Below, in pieces: positions 8,057-15,483 of a stretch of 56,892 nucleotides of DNA (positions within the stretch are counted from its first letter, which is position 1; each line of letters begins with the position of its first letter). The stretch covers positions 1 to 56,892 of the forward strand of contig DIWG01000060.1 in the NCBI GenBank assembly GCA_002423465.1. The letters are read 5' to 3'. The position numbers and the translations under genes were made by a program. The notes beneath the pieces are model-generated. The model made no database searches and was not told the DNA's origin. It saw nothing but the letters and a program-made list of their open reading frames with translations. This stretch comes from Syntrophaceae bacterium UBA6112. Its GTDB lineage: Bacteria > Desulfobacterota > Syntrophia > Syntrophales > UBA5619.

Positions 8057-10165
8057 TCATGCCGGCGCCAGGTTTCGTTCGGCCAGCCAGGCGGCGACGC
8101 CGTCGAGGCCGAACTTCCGGTATGTCCTGCCCGTGGGCGCTCCGGTCACCCGGTCCCAGCCCATCTCATCGTAGAACTGGTCCAGCGCGACCTGGACGTC
8201 GTTCCGGTCCATCCGGGTGGTGCCTTTCGTGAAAGGGGGCCGGCCGGATGGGTCAGAGTAGACCCATTCGGGAACCTTGTCGTGGTTGAGGCGCATCACG
8301 CTGGTCCCCATGCCGCGAACCGTCAGCGCCCGGTGGAGGAGAAAGATGCGCTCCGCCGCCCGATCCAGGCCCTCCCGGTCCAGGTTGTCTCCCGTTGCCA
8401 GCCTGTAGAGCCGGGATTCCAGAGAGTCGTCTCCCCGGTAGCCGCGTTCTCTGAGCGGAGAGGCCGCCAGGGGCCACATCCAGTTGCACAGCGAGAGCGA
8501 ATCGTGAAGCTCCTTGCGCAGGAGGGACCATTTGGCCATCCGCGCCTTTGCCGGGTGCATGGGCCGATAGTCCGCCGGGCCGTCGACGGCTTCGGGGGAA
8601 CCCCAGAGCCGGGTTGCCAGTTCCTTGAGCAGCGGCAAAGGCAGCCCATTCTGGATGAAATTGGTATGGGAATGGCACTGGGAATCGCGGTTGTACATCA
8701 TGTTGACGAGCAGGCCGCACTGGCCCGCGTCTTCCGGACCGTGGTGCCTGGGGTGCCCCATCTTCCAGTAAGCCAGGGCCCGGTCCCTTCCCCATTCGTC
8801 CTCGGAGAGGGACCAGCGCTCCAGCATATGGCCCGTGCCCAGCCCCAAGGCCGTGCCCAGTTCTCCCTCCTTCGCGGCGATTCGCGGCAGCAGATCGAAC
8901 AGGAACGCCGGGTCCCCCTGCTCGTACTTGCGCCAGTCGTATCTCCCGAATTCCCGGGCCCCCAACTTTTTTTGGATTGTCCCGTCGTAGTAGAGCCTGA
9001 TGAAGTCGCGCTGCACCTGCGTGAAATTGCACCAGAGGCCGAGGTCGTCGGCCAGGTGAATGCCGACCATGCACGCCTCGGCGCTCGTCTTTCCCTTGGG
9101 CCCGTCCGTGAACTCTTTGAAGAACGCGCGGCCGAAGTTGAGCCCCCCGCAGGTGTTCTGCCCCAGGGCGGGAATGCCGTATTTCTCCGGGAGGGAGGGA
9201 ACCTTCATCAGCGTGTGGCAGCGGATGGGGCAACTGGTGCAGCCGTTTCCCCGGACCGTGAACTTCCAGAAGAGATCCCCCATGAGATAGGAGGCGGAGT
9301 TCGACCGGTAGGCCATCCGGTTCGTGTCGTGGGGATCACAGATGCCCGTCTCCACCGGATAGGCGGCGGCGCCCCAGCGTCGTCCCGGAGCCGCGTTCCA
9401 CCGCGACTTGGGGTCGTGGAACTCCGCCCAGGGCTGGGGGGAGTTGGGAACGACATGCTGATTGTGCGCACCCGTGAGGGAGATATTGAATTTGATCAGT
9501 TTTTCCCAGTCCTCCTTGTTGCCCGCAATCCGGACGCTGCCGGTGCCCGTAACGCCGATGGCCTTGAGGTTCTTGGATCCCATCACCGATCCGACGCCGC
9601 CGGCCGAGTGGGAAACGGCGTTCATCACGACGGACATGGGAACCAGGTTCTCGCCGGCCGGGCCGATCGCGGCCACCACCACGCCCGGTCCCATGATCTC
9701 TGCAATGGCCGCACTTGTACCGCGGATGCCCTGCCCCCAGAGCCTGCGGGCATCATGAATCTCGACTTTCCCGTCGGAAATCATGAGCCATACGGGACGA
9801 TCCGCCTTCCCCTGGATGACAACGGCGTCGTAGCCGGCATATTTGAGCTGGGCGGCGAACGGTCCCCCCATGTGGCCGGATGCCACCAGGGGCACGGGCC
9901 AGCAGGTGGCCCAGAGGGTCGTGACGGCCGTCCGGCCATTCGACGGTGCGCCCGTTCCCGCCAGCGGTCCCACGGCAAAGACGATCCGGTTCTCCGGATC
10001 ATGCGGCCCGGTCTCAGCCGGAACCTCGTCCCACATCACCTTGTAGCCGATCCCCGTGCCGCCCAGGTAGGCCCTGTACTTCTCGATCGTCTCCTCGGTC
10101 CAGATCCTGGCGGCGGACAAATCGACGCGCAGGACCTTGCCGGCCCACCCTCCATATCCGCTCAT
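8057..10165 (-). CDS. Aldehyde:ferredoxin oxidoreductase-family enzyme (YdhV/BamB-like, W- or Mo-bispterin)
   Basis: This 702-residue protein has full AOR-family architecture. The N-terminal domain begins GGWAGKVLRVDLSAARIWTE, with GGTGIGYKVMWDEVP near residue 36. Pterin-binding loops include GSVMGSKNLKAIGVTG near residue 195. A cubane motif CTSCPIRC is near residues 308-315; a later Cys, perhaps in DAGQCG, would be the fourth ligand. Characterised members oxidise aldehydes or reduce aromatic acyl-CoA at a tungsten centre. Length and partner genes (Tat ferredoxin and cytochrome b immediately upstream) fit the E. coli ydhV context better than free AOR. The start at 10165 lies 13 bp past the cytochrome gene's stop. 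The substrate is unknown; a membrane electron link through the cytochrome is inferred. Confidence 0.88.
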   Translation of the reverse strand: MSGYGGWAGKVLRVDLSAARIWTEETIEKYRAYLGGTGIGYKVMWDEVPAETGPHDPENRIVFAVGPLAGTGAPSNGRTAVTTLWATCWPVPLVASGHMGGPFAAQLKYAGYDAVVIQGKADRPVWLMISDGKVEIHDARRLWGQGIRGTSAAIAEIMGPGVVVAAIGPAGENLVPMSVVMNAVSHSAGGVGSVMGSKNLKAIGVTGTGSVRIAGNKEDWEKLIKFNISLTGAHNQHVVPNSPQPWAEFHDPKSRWNAAPGRRWGAAAYPVETGICDPHDTNRMAYRSNSASYLMGDLFWKFTVRGNGCTSCPIRCHTLMKVPSLPEKYGIPALGQNTCGGLNFGRAFFKEFTDGPKGKTSAEACMVGIHLADDLGLWCNFTQVQRDFIRLYYDGTIQKKLGAREFGRYDWRKYEQGDPAFLFDLLPRIAAKEGELGTALGLGTGHMLERWSLSEDEWGRDRALAYWKMGHPRHHGPEDAGQCGLLVNMMYNRDSQCHSHTNFIQNGLPLPLLKELATRLWGSPEAVDGPADYRPMHPAKARMAKWSLLRKELHDSLSLCNWMWPLAASPLRERGYRGDDSLESRLYRLATGDNLDREGLDRAAERIFLLHRALTVRGMGTSVMRLNHDKVPEWVYSDPSGRPPFTKGTTRMDRNDVQVALDQFYDEMGWDRVTGAPTGRTYRKFGLDGVAAWLAERNLAPA

Positions 10166-10178
10166 AGAGATTTCCTTT

Positions 10179-10817
10179 TCACGTCAGGCGGCCTTCATCC
10201 GACCCCACGGCGATTTCTTCGGAACCGACGATCATCGCCTTCGTGTGGGAAAAAACCCTTTCGCCCAGGGTGGCCATATAGAGATGAACGATAAGGTACA
10301 GGACCAGTCCGTAGGTGAACAGCACGTGAACCGCGTCCAGGATCCCCATCAGGTTTGCCGACAGCAGAACGTTCCGCAGTGGCTCCATGTCCATGAAGGA
10401 CAGACCGGTTAAGGCCTGCGCGGGAAGGACCAGTAACGTGACGGCTCCATAGGCGGTCTTCTGCAGCGGGTTGTACTTCTGATCGATGGACGCCGTGAAT
10501 GGGTCCTTCTCCCCGGTAAAAGGGGAAAAGAGGTAAAACCGGGCCTGGAGGAACAGGCTCTTCAAATCGCTTCGGCCGACGGCGTACTGGCGCCGCCGGT
10601 TCCGGCTCGACAGCGTATAAATCCACCAGAAGAGGATGGCGGCGACCATCGCCAGACCCAGCCCCTTGTGCCACAGCAGAACCGGATCATGGGGTGTCAG
10701 CGCCGCGATGCCGTGTCGCCGCAGATAGAGACCCGTGGCGATGAGCCCGATGACGATCGCTGCGTTCACCCAGTGCCAGAGCCTCAGCGGCAAGGGGTGG
10801 AGTTCCCTTTCCTTCAT
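10179..10817 (-). CDS. Cytochrome b561-type membrane subunit (YdhU/PhsC/FdnI-like)
   Basis: This 212-residue integral membrane cytochrome b would pass electrons between quinone and a partner Fe-S protein. It begins MKERELHPLPLRLWHWVNA; RLWHW is the usual first-helix heme motif. About four membrane spans follow, with histidines in VLLWHKGLGLAM, DAVHVLFTYG and LYLIVHLYMATLGERVFSH as candidate heme b ligands. The frame is open further upstream, but the ATG at 10817 overlaps the ferredoxin gene's stop by four bases (ATGA), indicating translational coupling. Its place between a Tat ferredoxin and an AOR-type gene makes it the membrane anchor of that complex. Confidence 0.85.
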   Translation of the reverse strand: MKERELHPLPLRLWHWVNAAIVIGLIATGLYLRRHGIAALTPHDPVLLWHKGLGLAMVAAILFWWIYTLSSRNRRRQYAVGRSDLKSLFLQARFYLFSPFTGEKDPFTASIDQKYNPLQKTAYGAVTLLVLPAQALTGLSFMDMEPLRNVLLSANLMGILDAVHVLFTYGLVLYLIVHLYMATLGERVFSHTKAMIVGSEEIAVGSDEGRLT

Positions 10818-11728
10818 CGTTTCCTGACCTTTCGCAGAACCGCATGAACGAGGATGGATCCCACCGCCAGGGGGACCAGAACGGCACCGGCCAAGTCGAT
10901 CCATTTGAAACCGATCCCGCTCGAGGCGGACCTCCCGCCCCGGAGCGAACGCCCGATCATCGCGCTGACCTCCCCTACGTTCTGCGGCAGGCCGGGCAGG
11001 TGGCATTCCTGGCAGCTCTGCGCGCGCTGCGGGGGAAGTTCAGAGGGGTGCCGGTTGCGCAGAGGGGTCTTCCCGGTCAAATCGCGCCAGGGCACATAGC
11101 TCAGAGATCCAGCCGGGCAGGCTTCCACGCACTTCGGTTTTCCCCGGCAGAGATGGCATTTGGTTGCCTTGCGGCTGTCAGGATCGAAGGAGATCATCTC
11201 CCAGGGGCAGGCCTGCAAACATATCTTACAACCCGTGCACTTTACCGGATCGATTACACGGGCATGCGTTGCGGGCGACAGGATGATCGCCCCTTCGGGG
11301 CAGATGTTGGCGCAGGGAACGGGATGGGGGCATTGCCGGCAGAGGTCCTGCACGATCAGGCCGTCCCCAAAGCTGCCGTGCCCTTCGCGCCAGGCCGGTG
11401 CGCCCAGCGGGCCGAAGAAGAGATTCCGGGCGACCTTGATGCGGGACAGGGACGGCGACGCCTTGCCGTCATTAAATTCCGTGCAGGCCAGCTCGCAGCG
11501 GCCGCACCCGACGCACAGCACGGGATCGGCGATGACCAGTCCCTGGGCCTTCTCCATCAGGATGAGGGACCTGTCGCCTCCCAGGAGCAGCGACGGTGAC
11601 AGGGCCGACAGCCCGGCGATCGAAACGCCGCCCCAGATCAGGACATGTCTGCGGGTGCAGGCGAGGGGCAATCCTGTGCTTCCCTCTGCCGATTTGCCGA
11701 TCGTCTCCGGGACACCGTTCGCTTTCAT
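10814..11728 (-). CDS. Tat-exported four-cluster ferredoxin with C-terminal CXXCH and membrane helix
   Basis: This 304-residue HycB/DmsB-type electron-transfer protein has a twin-arginine signal near residues 26-45 (TRRHVLIWGGVSIAGLSAL). Four [4Fe-4S] cysteine groups follow: CVGCGRCELAC, CRQCPHPVPCANIC, CTGCKICLQAC and CHLCRGKPKCVEAC. Beyond the ferredoxin core there is a CQECH motif, matching a c-type heme site (CXXCH), and then a hydrophobic segment (LAGAVLVPLAVGSILVHAVL) that should anchor it. This tail is unusual for the family. The gene heads the operon with the cytochrome b and AOR-type genes. Predicted role: periplasmic-face electron shuttle. Whether a heme is really attached is unknown. 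Confidence 0.85.
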   Translation of the reverse strand: MKANGVPETIGKSAEGSTGLPLACTRRHVLIWGGVSIAGLSALSPSLLLGGDRSLILMEKAQGLVIADPVLCVGCGRCELACTEFNDGKASPSLSRIKVARNLFFGPLGAPAWREGHGSFGDGLIVQDLCRQCPHPVPCANICPEGAIILSPATHARVIDPVKCTGCKICLQACPWEMISFDPDSRKATKCHLCRGKPKCVEACPAGSLSYVPWRDLTGKTPLRNRHPSELPPQRAQSCQECHLPGLPQNVGEVSAMIGRSLRGGRSASSGIGFKWIDLAGAVLVPLAVGSILVHAVLRKVRKR

Positions 11729-11741
11729 GGATTCGCCCTGT

Positions 11742-11978
11742 TCACATTCTTGAGAGGTTAGCGTTTGTGATTGCCGGCCTCCGCCTTAAGTCATGGCCCT
11801 GAGGCAGAACGTATTCGTCAACATCGCCGATTGAGAAACATGTATGCAAAAAGTCTCCGTTATATTTCGATAAATTGTACATATCCGAAATCAGTTCGAG
11901 TAAACCTTGCTGATTGAGGTGTGCAAGCGCGGCTTTCACTTCGAGCCAGGACGGTTTTTGCTTCTTTTTGCTTTTCAT
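11742..11978 (-). CDS. Small hypothetical protein, DUF6155-like, possibly truncated
   Basis: This 78-residue product starts MKSKKKQKPSWLEVKAALAH. The first half (LLELISDMYNLSKYNGDFLH) resembles the short helical N-terminus of DUF6155-type hypothetical proteins. The second half departs from that pattern and runs on through sequence that looks non-coding, so the gene may be a broken C-terminal truncation. It starts 21 bp after the stop of the metallopeptidase gene, suggesting cotranscription. Function unknown. Confidence 0.45.
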   Translation of the reverse strand: MKSKKKQKPSWLEVKAALAHLNQQGLLELISDMYNLSKYNGDFLHTCFSIGDVDEYVLPQGHDLRRRPAITNANLSRM

Positions 11979-11999
11979 AGTGTCGGTAATATCGAATTA

Positions 12000-12503
12000 T
12001 CAGATGAAATCATCCTTTTCGGTCACATCCAGCCTGTGGAGAAACCGTTTGTACTCCTCCGGCGAAATCCAGGACACACGAAGATAATAGGCGATGGCTT
12101 CGTCGTTCAAACCGATTCGGCGGGCCTCTTGAACGGTGACCTGGTAAGCCTCGATTTCAGTCTCCCGATCCACATAAGCCTTGCTCCTGTCGTATAGATT
12201 CCGTCCCTGCAGGTGCTGTTTGACATGGCACAGCTCGTGGATGATGTCCAGATACAGGAACTCATCCGAGGCTTGGCGAAGATGAGTCAGGCCGATGGTG
12301 ATGGAACCGTCATCGTTGTTTACGAACATCTCATGGGGCATATCCATTACAAACACTTTGGTGTTTGCAACAACCGTATCGATCTCTTTCTCGTCGGCAA
12401 AGATGGCGGTCAGAATGCCGTAGGTCCGGATATCTCCAAAAAGTTCCGTCAGGCTGTACTGTCCGGGTTCAACCCGACGATGGATGCGAAAAATATTTTT
12501 CAT
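12000..12503 (-). CDS. Putative zinc metallopeptidase (HExxH, ImmA/IrrE- or SprT-like)
   Basis: This 167-residue protein carries LDIIHELCHVKQHLQG near residue 85-100, a classic HExxH zinc site. RETEIEAYQVTVQEARR about 30 residues on supplies a candidate third ligand (Glu). The frame can be extended to a TTG at 12578, but that TTG is part of a good -35 box, so the ATG at 12503 after an AAGG stretch is preferred. It is followed closely by the small DUF6155-like gene. Similar small zincins sit in mobile or defence contexts as ImmA-type proteases, but no HTH partner gene is adjacent, so the role is open. Confidence 0.65.
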   Translation of the reverse strand: MKNIFRIHRRVEPGQYSLTELFGDIRTYGILTAIFADEKEIDTVVANTKVFVMDMPHEMFVNNDDGSITIGLTHLRQASDEFLYLDIIHELCHVKQHLQGRNLYDRSKAYVDRETEIEAYQVTVQEARRIGLNDEAIAYYLRVSWISPEEYKRFLHRLDVTEKDDFI

Positions 12504-12549
12504 CCGGATGGCCTTATCCCTTTGACGTCGTATCGTATTTTCATGGGGG

Positions 12550-12578
12550 AGCATAAGCAGAACGGGTTCGTCTGTCAA
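12550..12578 (-). promoter_or_regulatory. Sigma-70-type promoter of the metallopeptidase gene
   Basis: On the minus strand TTGACA (12578-12573) and TATGCT (12555-12550) are separated by exactly 17 bases. This lies about 47 bases upstream of the preferred ATG at 12503. It also argues that the upstream TTG is not the start codon. Confidence 0.55.
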
Positions 12579-12700
12579 TCAAATCATGGCCGCAATCTGG
12601 GGAACGCCGTGCCGATGATCCCGGTCGGGGTGCAGCAAAATGTTCATAAAAAACATTGCGAAATCGGCAACGGCAACGGCAACGGTCAGGACGGTATCGT

Positions 12701-13360
12701 CTATGAATGTGCAGCGCGGATGGAAGAGTCGAGCTTCCCCTTTTCCTTTCTTATTTCAGCAACCAGTTTTTCGCCGAGCTTGCGGGCCTTAATCTTGTCG
12801 CTTTCCTTTAATCCTTTGAATGTGATTTCTCCGGCGTATAGCGTTCCGACAACTTGTGCATTTAACGCCAGTTTTGCGGTTTCCTTCATCTCGCTGGTGG
12901 CAGTGTCACACAGTATGCGGAGCCAGGTTGGAATGGTTCCTGCCGTTGCGAGTGTGACGGCAAAGCGCCGACGGTCAGTGAATCGGGTGATGGGTATGCC
13001 TTTCATCCAGAGGATTTTCCCTTTTGAAGAACCTGCGGTGTAAGTGCATCTTTCGCTGAATGTCTTGAAAATCGCGTTGGCATGACCGCTGCTAACCTGG
13101 GTGGCCATAATGAATCCGTCGGCAGCCGCAAGCTTCGATAATATCCATTTCATATCGTCATGAATCGAGCATCGGCCAATCGGTGCTTCAGCGTCCCTGT
13201 AGCAGACCATGCAAAACTTGCAATATCCGATATTGAGCTCGGCAAGCGTTAACTCTTCCACCGTCGCCCCGTTTTCCGCGACATTCTTTGAAATCTCTTT
13301 TACCAACGTTGACAAAGATCCCTCCTTCCTGGAACTTGCGTTGATGACAACAATATTCAT
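12701..13360 (-). CDS. NADPH-dependent FMN reductase / iron-sulfur flavoprotein-like
   Basis: This 219-residue flavodoxin-fold protein begins MNIVVINASSRKEGSLSTLV, where the S-R-K-E-G-S loop should hold the FMN phosphate. A compact cysteine group (YCKFCMVCY then GRC ten residues later) resembles the CX2CX2C-Xn-C cluster motif of iron-sulfur flavoproteins. AAADGFIMATQVSSGHANAI is the usual second flavin loop. The start is set by a strong AGGAG upstream of the ATG at 13360; the frame opens further to 13414. Likely a cytoplasmic electron-transfer or quinone/nitro reductase. No partner gene identifies the substrate. Confidence 0.75.
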   Translation of the reverse strand: MNIVVINASSRKEGSLSTLVKEISKNVAENGATVEELTLAELNIGYCKFCMVCYRDAEAPIGRCSIHDDMKWILSKLAAADGFIMATQVSSGHANAIFKTFSERCTYTAGSSKGKILWMKGIPITRFTDRRRFAVTLATAGTIPTWLRILCDTATSEMKETAKLALNAQVVGTLYAGEITFKGLKESDKIKARKLGEKLVAEIRKEKGKLDSSIRAAHS

Positions 13361-13410
13361 CGGCAACTCCTTTCTATTGGTTGATGCATTTTTGAAGCGG
13401 CGCCTTCTGA

Positions 13411-13546
13411 TCATATCCGATTGAATCTTTTGTTCGGGAAATCCCCCGCCGTCATATCGCTTTCAACTGTGCGGATCGCAACGAGGTAATCGCCGGATTT
13501 GACCTTTTCCTGAATCTTGCCAAGATTCGTACATCAGGTTTTCCAT
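13411..13546 (-). pseudogene. Frameshifted small ORF with strong ribosome-binding site
   Basis: AAAGGAGATAAGAATG gives an excellent initiation site at 13546 reading MENLMYES. In that frame the peptide runs through unnatural sequence to 13463. One base out of frame the reading is LGKIQEKVKSGDYLVAIRTV followed by ESDMTAGDFPN, stopping at 13411, which looks like ordinary protein. A one-base indel near 13520 would join them into a peptide of about 45 residues just upstream of the flavoprotein gene. No family is recognised. It could be a real broken gene or chance. Confidence 0.35.
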
Positions 13547-13637
13547 TCTTATCTCCTTTGGGCTGACGTGACCATTACAGGCGGGCATGGAGTGCAGCGG
13601 AACAGCCTTCAAGAGCAGGGATTTGTTGGATGCTCTT

Positions 13638-13880
13638 TTATCCGACAATCAGCAGAGCCACGTAGGGTACGACATTGAAGACCAAAAAAACAATCTTGAA
13701 CAACCCGAGAAATGAATAAATGACTACGTTGTAGGTTTCTCGGGAAATGGGGAACAGTTTGCTTTGCATGCGATACATGAAATCAGGGGCGAACATGAAA
13801 AACACCGTCCACAAAATGAAGATGCCGCCATTAATGATTGTGCACCACATAAAAAATGTTGTCATTGTCTGAATATTCAT
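13638..13880 (-). CDS. Small two-helix membrane protein (DUF6868-like)
   Basis: This 80-residue protein has two hydrophobic helices, FFMWCTIINGGIFILWTVFF and VVIYSFLGLFKIVFLVFNVV, joined by a short loop (MYRMQSKLFPISRETYN). The pattern matches the DUF6868 family of small inner-membrane proteins. An AAAGGAGGAACACC leader sets the start. It lies directly downstream of the first 102-bp repeat, in cassette position. Function is unknown for the family. Confidence 0.7.
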   Translation of the reverse strand: MNIQTMTTFFMWCTIINGGIFILWTVFFMFAPDFMYRMQSKLFPISRETYNVVIYSFLGLFKIVFLVFNVVPYVALLIVG

Positions 13881-13913
13881 GGTGTTCCTCCTTTATCTTT
13901 CTGTATCCATCGT

Positions 13914-14015
13914 CCCGGATGAGGAGCGCGCCTTAGCGTGATTGCTCAATCCGGTTGATGGGCCAGGTGGCCACATTTCGACTCACTGATTTTAGGCGCG
14001 CGCTCCTCATCCGGG
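13914..14015. repeat. 102-bp inverted-end repeat, copy 1 (attC-like or MITE-like)
   Basis: This is the first of three near-identical 102-bp units. Ends CCCGGATGAGGAGCGCGCC and the matching reverse complement GGCGCGCGCTCCTCATCCGG give a long imperfect hairpin in which one arm has two extra bases. The centre holds GGGCCAGGTGGCCACATTTC. This copy lies between the mazEF cassette's attC and the DUF6868 gene. On the minus strand GATGGAT follows where a core GTTRRRY would be expected. Confidence 0.85.
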
Positions 14016-14017
14016 GC

Positions 14018-14043
14018 GATGGGCCGCCGACAGGCGGCCCATC
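14018..14043. repeat. 26-bp perfect hairpin attached to repeat copy 1
   Basis: GATGGGCCGCC, a four-base loop and GGCGGCCCATC form a perfect 11-bp stem two bases from the end of repeat copy 1. The same hairpin with the same two-base spacing adjoins copy 3 but not copy 2. It overlaps the outer end of the mazEF attC. Confidence 0.8.
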
Positions 14044-14107
14044 GGCGAAGCCACCTGACGGTGTGGAGCACAGCGAAACACCGGTCAGGTGTATTGACAG
14101 GTTGGGT
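14037..14107 (-). other. attC-like site of the mazEF cassette (degenerate inner core)
   Basis: On the minus strand ACCCAAC (14107-14101, a valid RYYYAAC box) begins four bases after the mazF stop. CACCTGACCGGTGT then pairs with ACACCGTCAGGTG with one unpaired C, as expected of an attC with an extrahelical base. The loop is TTCGCTGTGCTCC. The closing box is GATGGGC rather than GTTGGGC, one base from consensus, so recombination at this site may be impaired. Confidence 0.55.
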
Positions 14108-14111
14108 AATC

Positions 14112-14435
14112 TTAAAATGCAAATAGCCGCTGTAAGACGGAAATAACCTTTAACTGGGTTTCTGAATCAAGAGTGCCGAGGTTTTTTATAAGTCGCTTTT
14201 TGTCTATTGTTCGTATCTGATCTAACACGATATGTCCTTTTTTCTTCTTAAATTCGCAAGATATTCGTGTGGGATACTCTTGCCCTGCGGTCGTCATCGG
14301 GGCAACTATGACCGTGCGGATATGCCGGTTCATTTCGTCCGGCGAAATGATCACACACGGTCGTGTTTTCTGAATTTCAGAACCAACAGTCGGATCAAGA
14401 TTTATCAAATAGACATCGAATCGATTCACTACCAT
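14112..14435 (-). CDS. mazF: MazF/PemK-family endoribonuclease toxin
   Basis: This 107-residue toxin would cleave mRNA when freed from MazE. It begins MVVNRFDVYLINLDPTVGSE, with the family block IQKTRPCVIISPDEMN, then TVIVAPMTTAG and GHIVLDQIRTIDKKRL; the R and T/S positions used in catalysis are retained. An ATG six bases upstream (14441) is possible, but GAGGA is better spaced for 14435. The gene overlaps mazE by seven bases. It ends four bases before an attC-type box, so the toxin-antitoxin pair appears to be a single integron cassette. Such pairs are known to stabilise cassette arrays. Confidence 0.92.
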   Translation of the reverse strand: MVVNRFDVYLINLDPTVGSEIQKTRPCVIISPDEMNRHIRTVIVAPMTTAGQEYPTRISCEFKKKKGHIVLDQIRTIDKKRLIKNLGTLDSETQLKVISVLQRLFAF

Positions 14436-14683
14436 TGCCATTCCTCTTCATCCCAGGAATTTGAAATATTATCGTTTCCGTCTATCAATGTGTCATGGCC
14501 GTTTTGGGCCATCGTTCTGAAAGCACCATCCCAATCTGGCCTTGGATTTGAGATCGGCCGAATAATGATTTGTGTTTTTTCCACCTCAAGTTCGACATCA
14601 TCCATAATTCCCGTTTGATCAAGTAATGGTTTTGGAATGCGGATTCCCTGAGAATTACCTATTTTTACAACGCGTGCCCTCAT
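14429..14683 (-). CDS. mazE: MazE/AbrB-type antitoxin
   Basis: This 84-residue antitoxin has an N-terminal AbrB/MazE DNA-binding fold (MRARVVKIGNSQGIRIPKPL, then VELEVEKTQIIIRP) and an acidic C-terminal tail (NISNSWDEEEWQW) of the kind that wraps the toxin. GAGGAGGTAAAATA in front of the ATG at 14683 sets the start, although the frame opens a little earlier. It overlaps mazF and probably represses their shared promoter in the AT-rich stretch 14700-14760. Confidence 0.9.
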   Translation of the reverse strand: MRARVVKIGNSQGIRIPKPLLDQTGIMDDVELEVEKTQIIIRPISNPRPDWDGAFRTMAQNGHDTLIDGNDNISNSWDEEEWQW

Positions 14684-14781
14684 TATTTTACCTCCTCGAC
14701 CCAATAGTGATCACATTGTAATTACGTTCGCTATAAAAGTCAAGGTTTCAATTTTTTATGGTGCGTTGCCCAACGGGGCCG

Positions 14782-14898
14782 CGCCAACGCCCCGGATGAG
14801 GAGCGCGCCTTAGCAAGACTGCTTAATCCGGCTGATGGGCCAGGTGGCCACATTTCGACTCACTGATTTTAGGCGCGCGCTCCTCATCCGGGTTATCC
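14782..14898 (-). repeat. Repeat copy 2 inside an attC-like site (102-bp unit at 14791-14892)
   Basis: The 102-bp unit is the same as copies 1 and 3 apart from a few substitutions (tagcaagactgcttaatccg in place of tagcgtgattgctcaatccg). On the minus strand it is bracketed by GGATAAC (14898-14892), ten bases after the secreted-protein stop, and GTTGGCG (14788-14782). The conserved AAC...GTT triplets of an attC are therefore present at the correct ends. A second box, GTTGGGC, lies at 14774-14768 in front of mazE. The 26-bp hairpin is absent here. Confidence 0.6.
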
Positions 14899-14908
14899 CT
14901 CTCCCTAT

Positions 14909-15331
14909 CTATTTTGCGGCCCATGCGCACCCATTGTCGGTGGAAGCATCGAGATCTTCTACAAACTTAAATATCTTCCCATCCTTACGGATGTATCTGA
15001 AGTTATCTATGAGTGCACCTTGGCTAACATATACATATGTGCCACCGGTTTCGTCCGAAGTAATTTCTCGCCACTGGGTTTCAAACTCCGATGGCCTTCC
15101 CCCGGGTACTTTCTTCAATTCTTTCTCCTTTAGCCTCTTTACGGGGATGCGTGCACTGCCACCCTTATAGATGACGTAGCCGACATCATCATTGTCTGAT
15201 TGGAATACAAATTGAATTCTGAGGGTGTTCTTTAAGCCAACGGATTTAAAGCATCTAAAATCGTTTTGATCTGCCATAGCGGAACTTGCCGCGAGAAACA
15301 AGATCACCAAAACGCCTATTAGTCTATTCAT
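14909..15331 (-). CDS. Hypothetical secreted protein, cassette-borne
   Basis: This 140-residue protein has a clear Sec signal peptide, MNRLIGVLVILFLAASSAMA, with likely cleavage before DQND. The mature part of about 120 residues has two cysteines (DFRCFKS and DNGCAWAAK) that could pair in the periplasm. No family is recognised. GCGGAGGTAACA precedes the ATG. It sits between an attC at 15356-15411 and repeat copy 2, so it is read as an integron cassette gene. Confidence 0.75.
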   Translation of the reverse strand: MNRLIGVLVILFLAASSAMADQNDFRCFKSVGLKNTLRIQFVFQSDNDDVGYVIYKGGSARIPVKRLKEKELKKVPGGRPSEFETQWREITSDETGGTYVYVSQGALIDNFRYIRKDGKIFKFVEDLDASTDNGCAWAAK

Positions 15332-15355
15332 TGTTACCTCCGCATCATTTGATGT

Positions 15356-15411
15356 GCATAACTAAAAAATCAGCCGTAGCGCAGCGATCGGCTGAATTGC
15401 CTTTGTTAGGC
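15356..15411 (-). other. attC site following the DUF3795 cassette
   Basis: On the minus strand GCCTAAC (15411-15405) opens the site. TTCAGCCG and CGGCTGA form the stem around an ATCGCTGCGCTA loop, and GTTATGC closes it (15362-15356). One arm is longer, as in attC sites with extrahelical bases. The closing box departs from GTTRRRY at one position. Spacing, about 70 bp after one gene stop and 25 bp before the next start, fits a cassette junction. Confidence 0.65.
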
Positions 15412-15483
15412 ACAAATCTTTAATTACTGACGTTTGTAACAAATGTATTCGCAACCAATAAATAGTCATATGTTTGACCAAAG

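Noticed and set aside
8009..10294. Continuation of the dehydrogenase-fragment frame to 845 residues
   Set aside because: Beyond position 8008 it is the antisense of the AOR-family gene; only the first 84 codons resemble protein.
12666..12685. Tandem GGCAAC repeat
   Set aside because: Only three units in a non-coding gap; too short to call a functional repeat.
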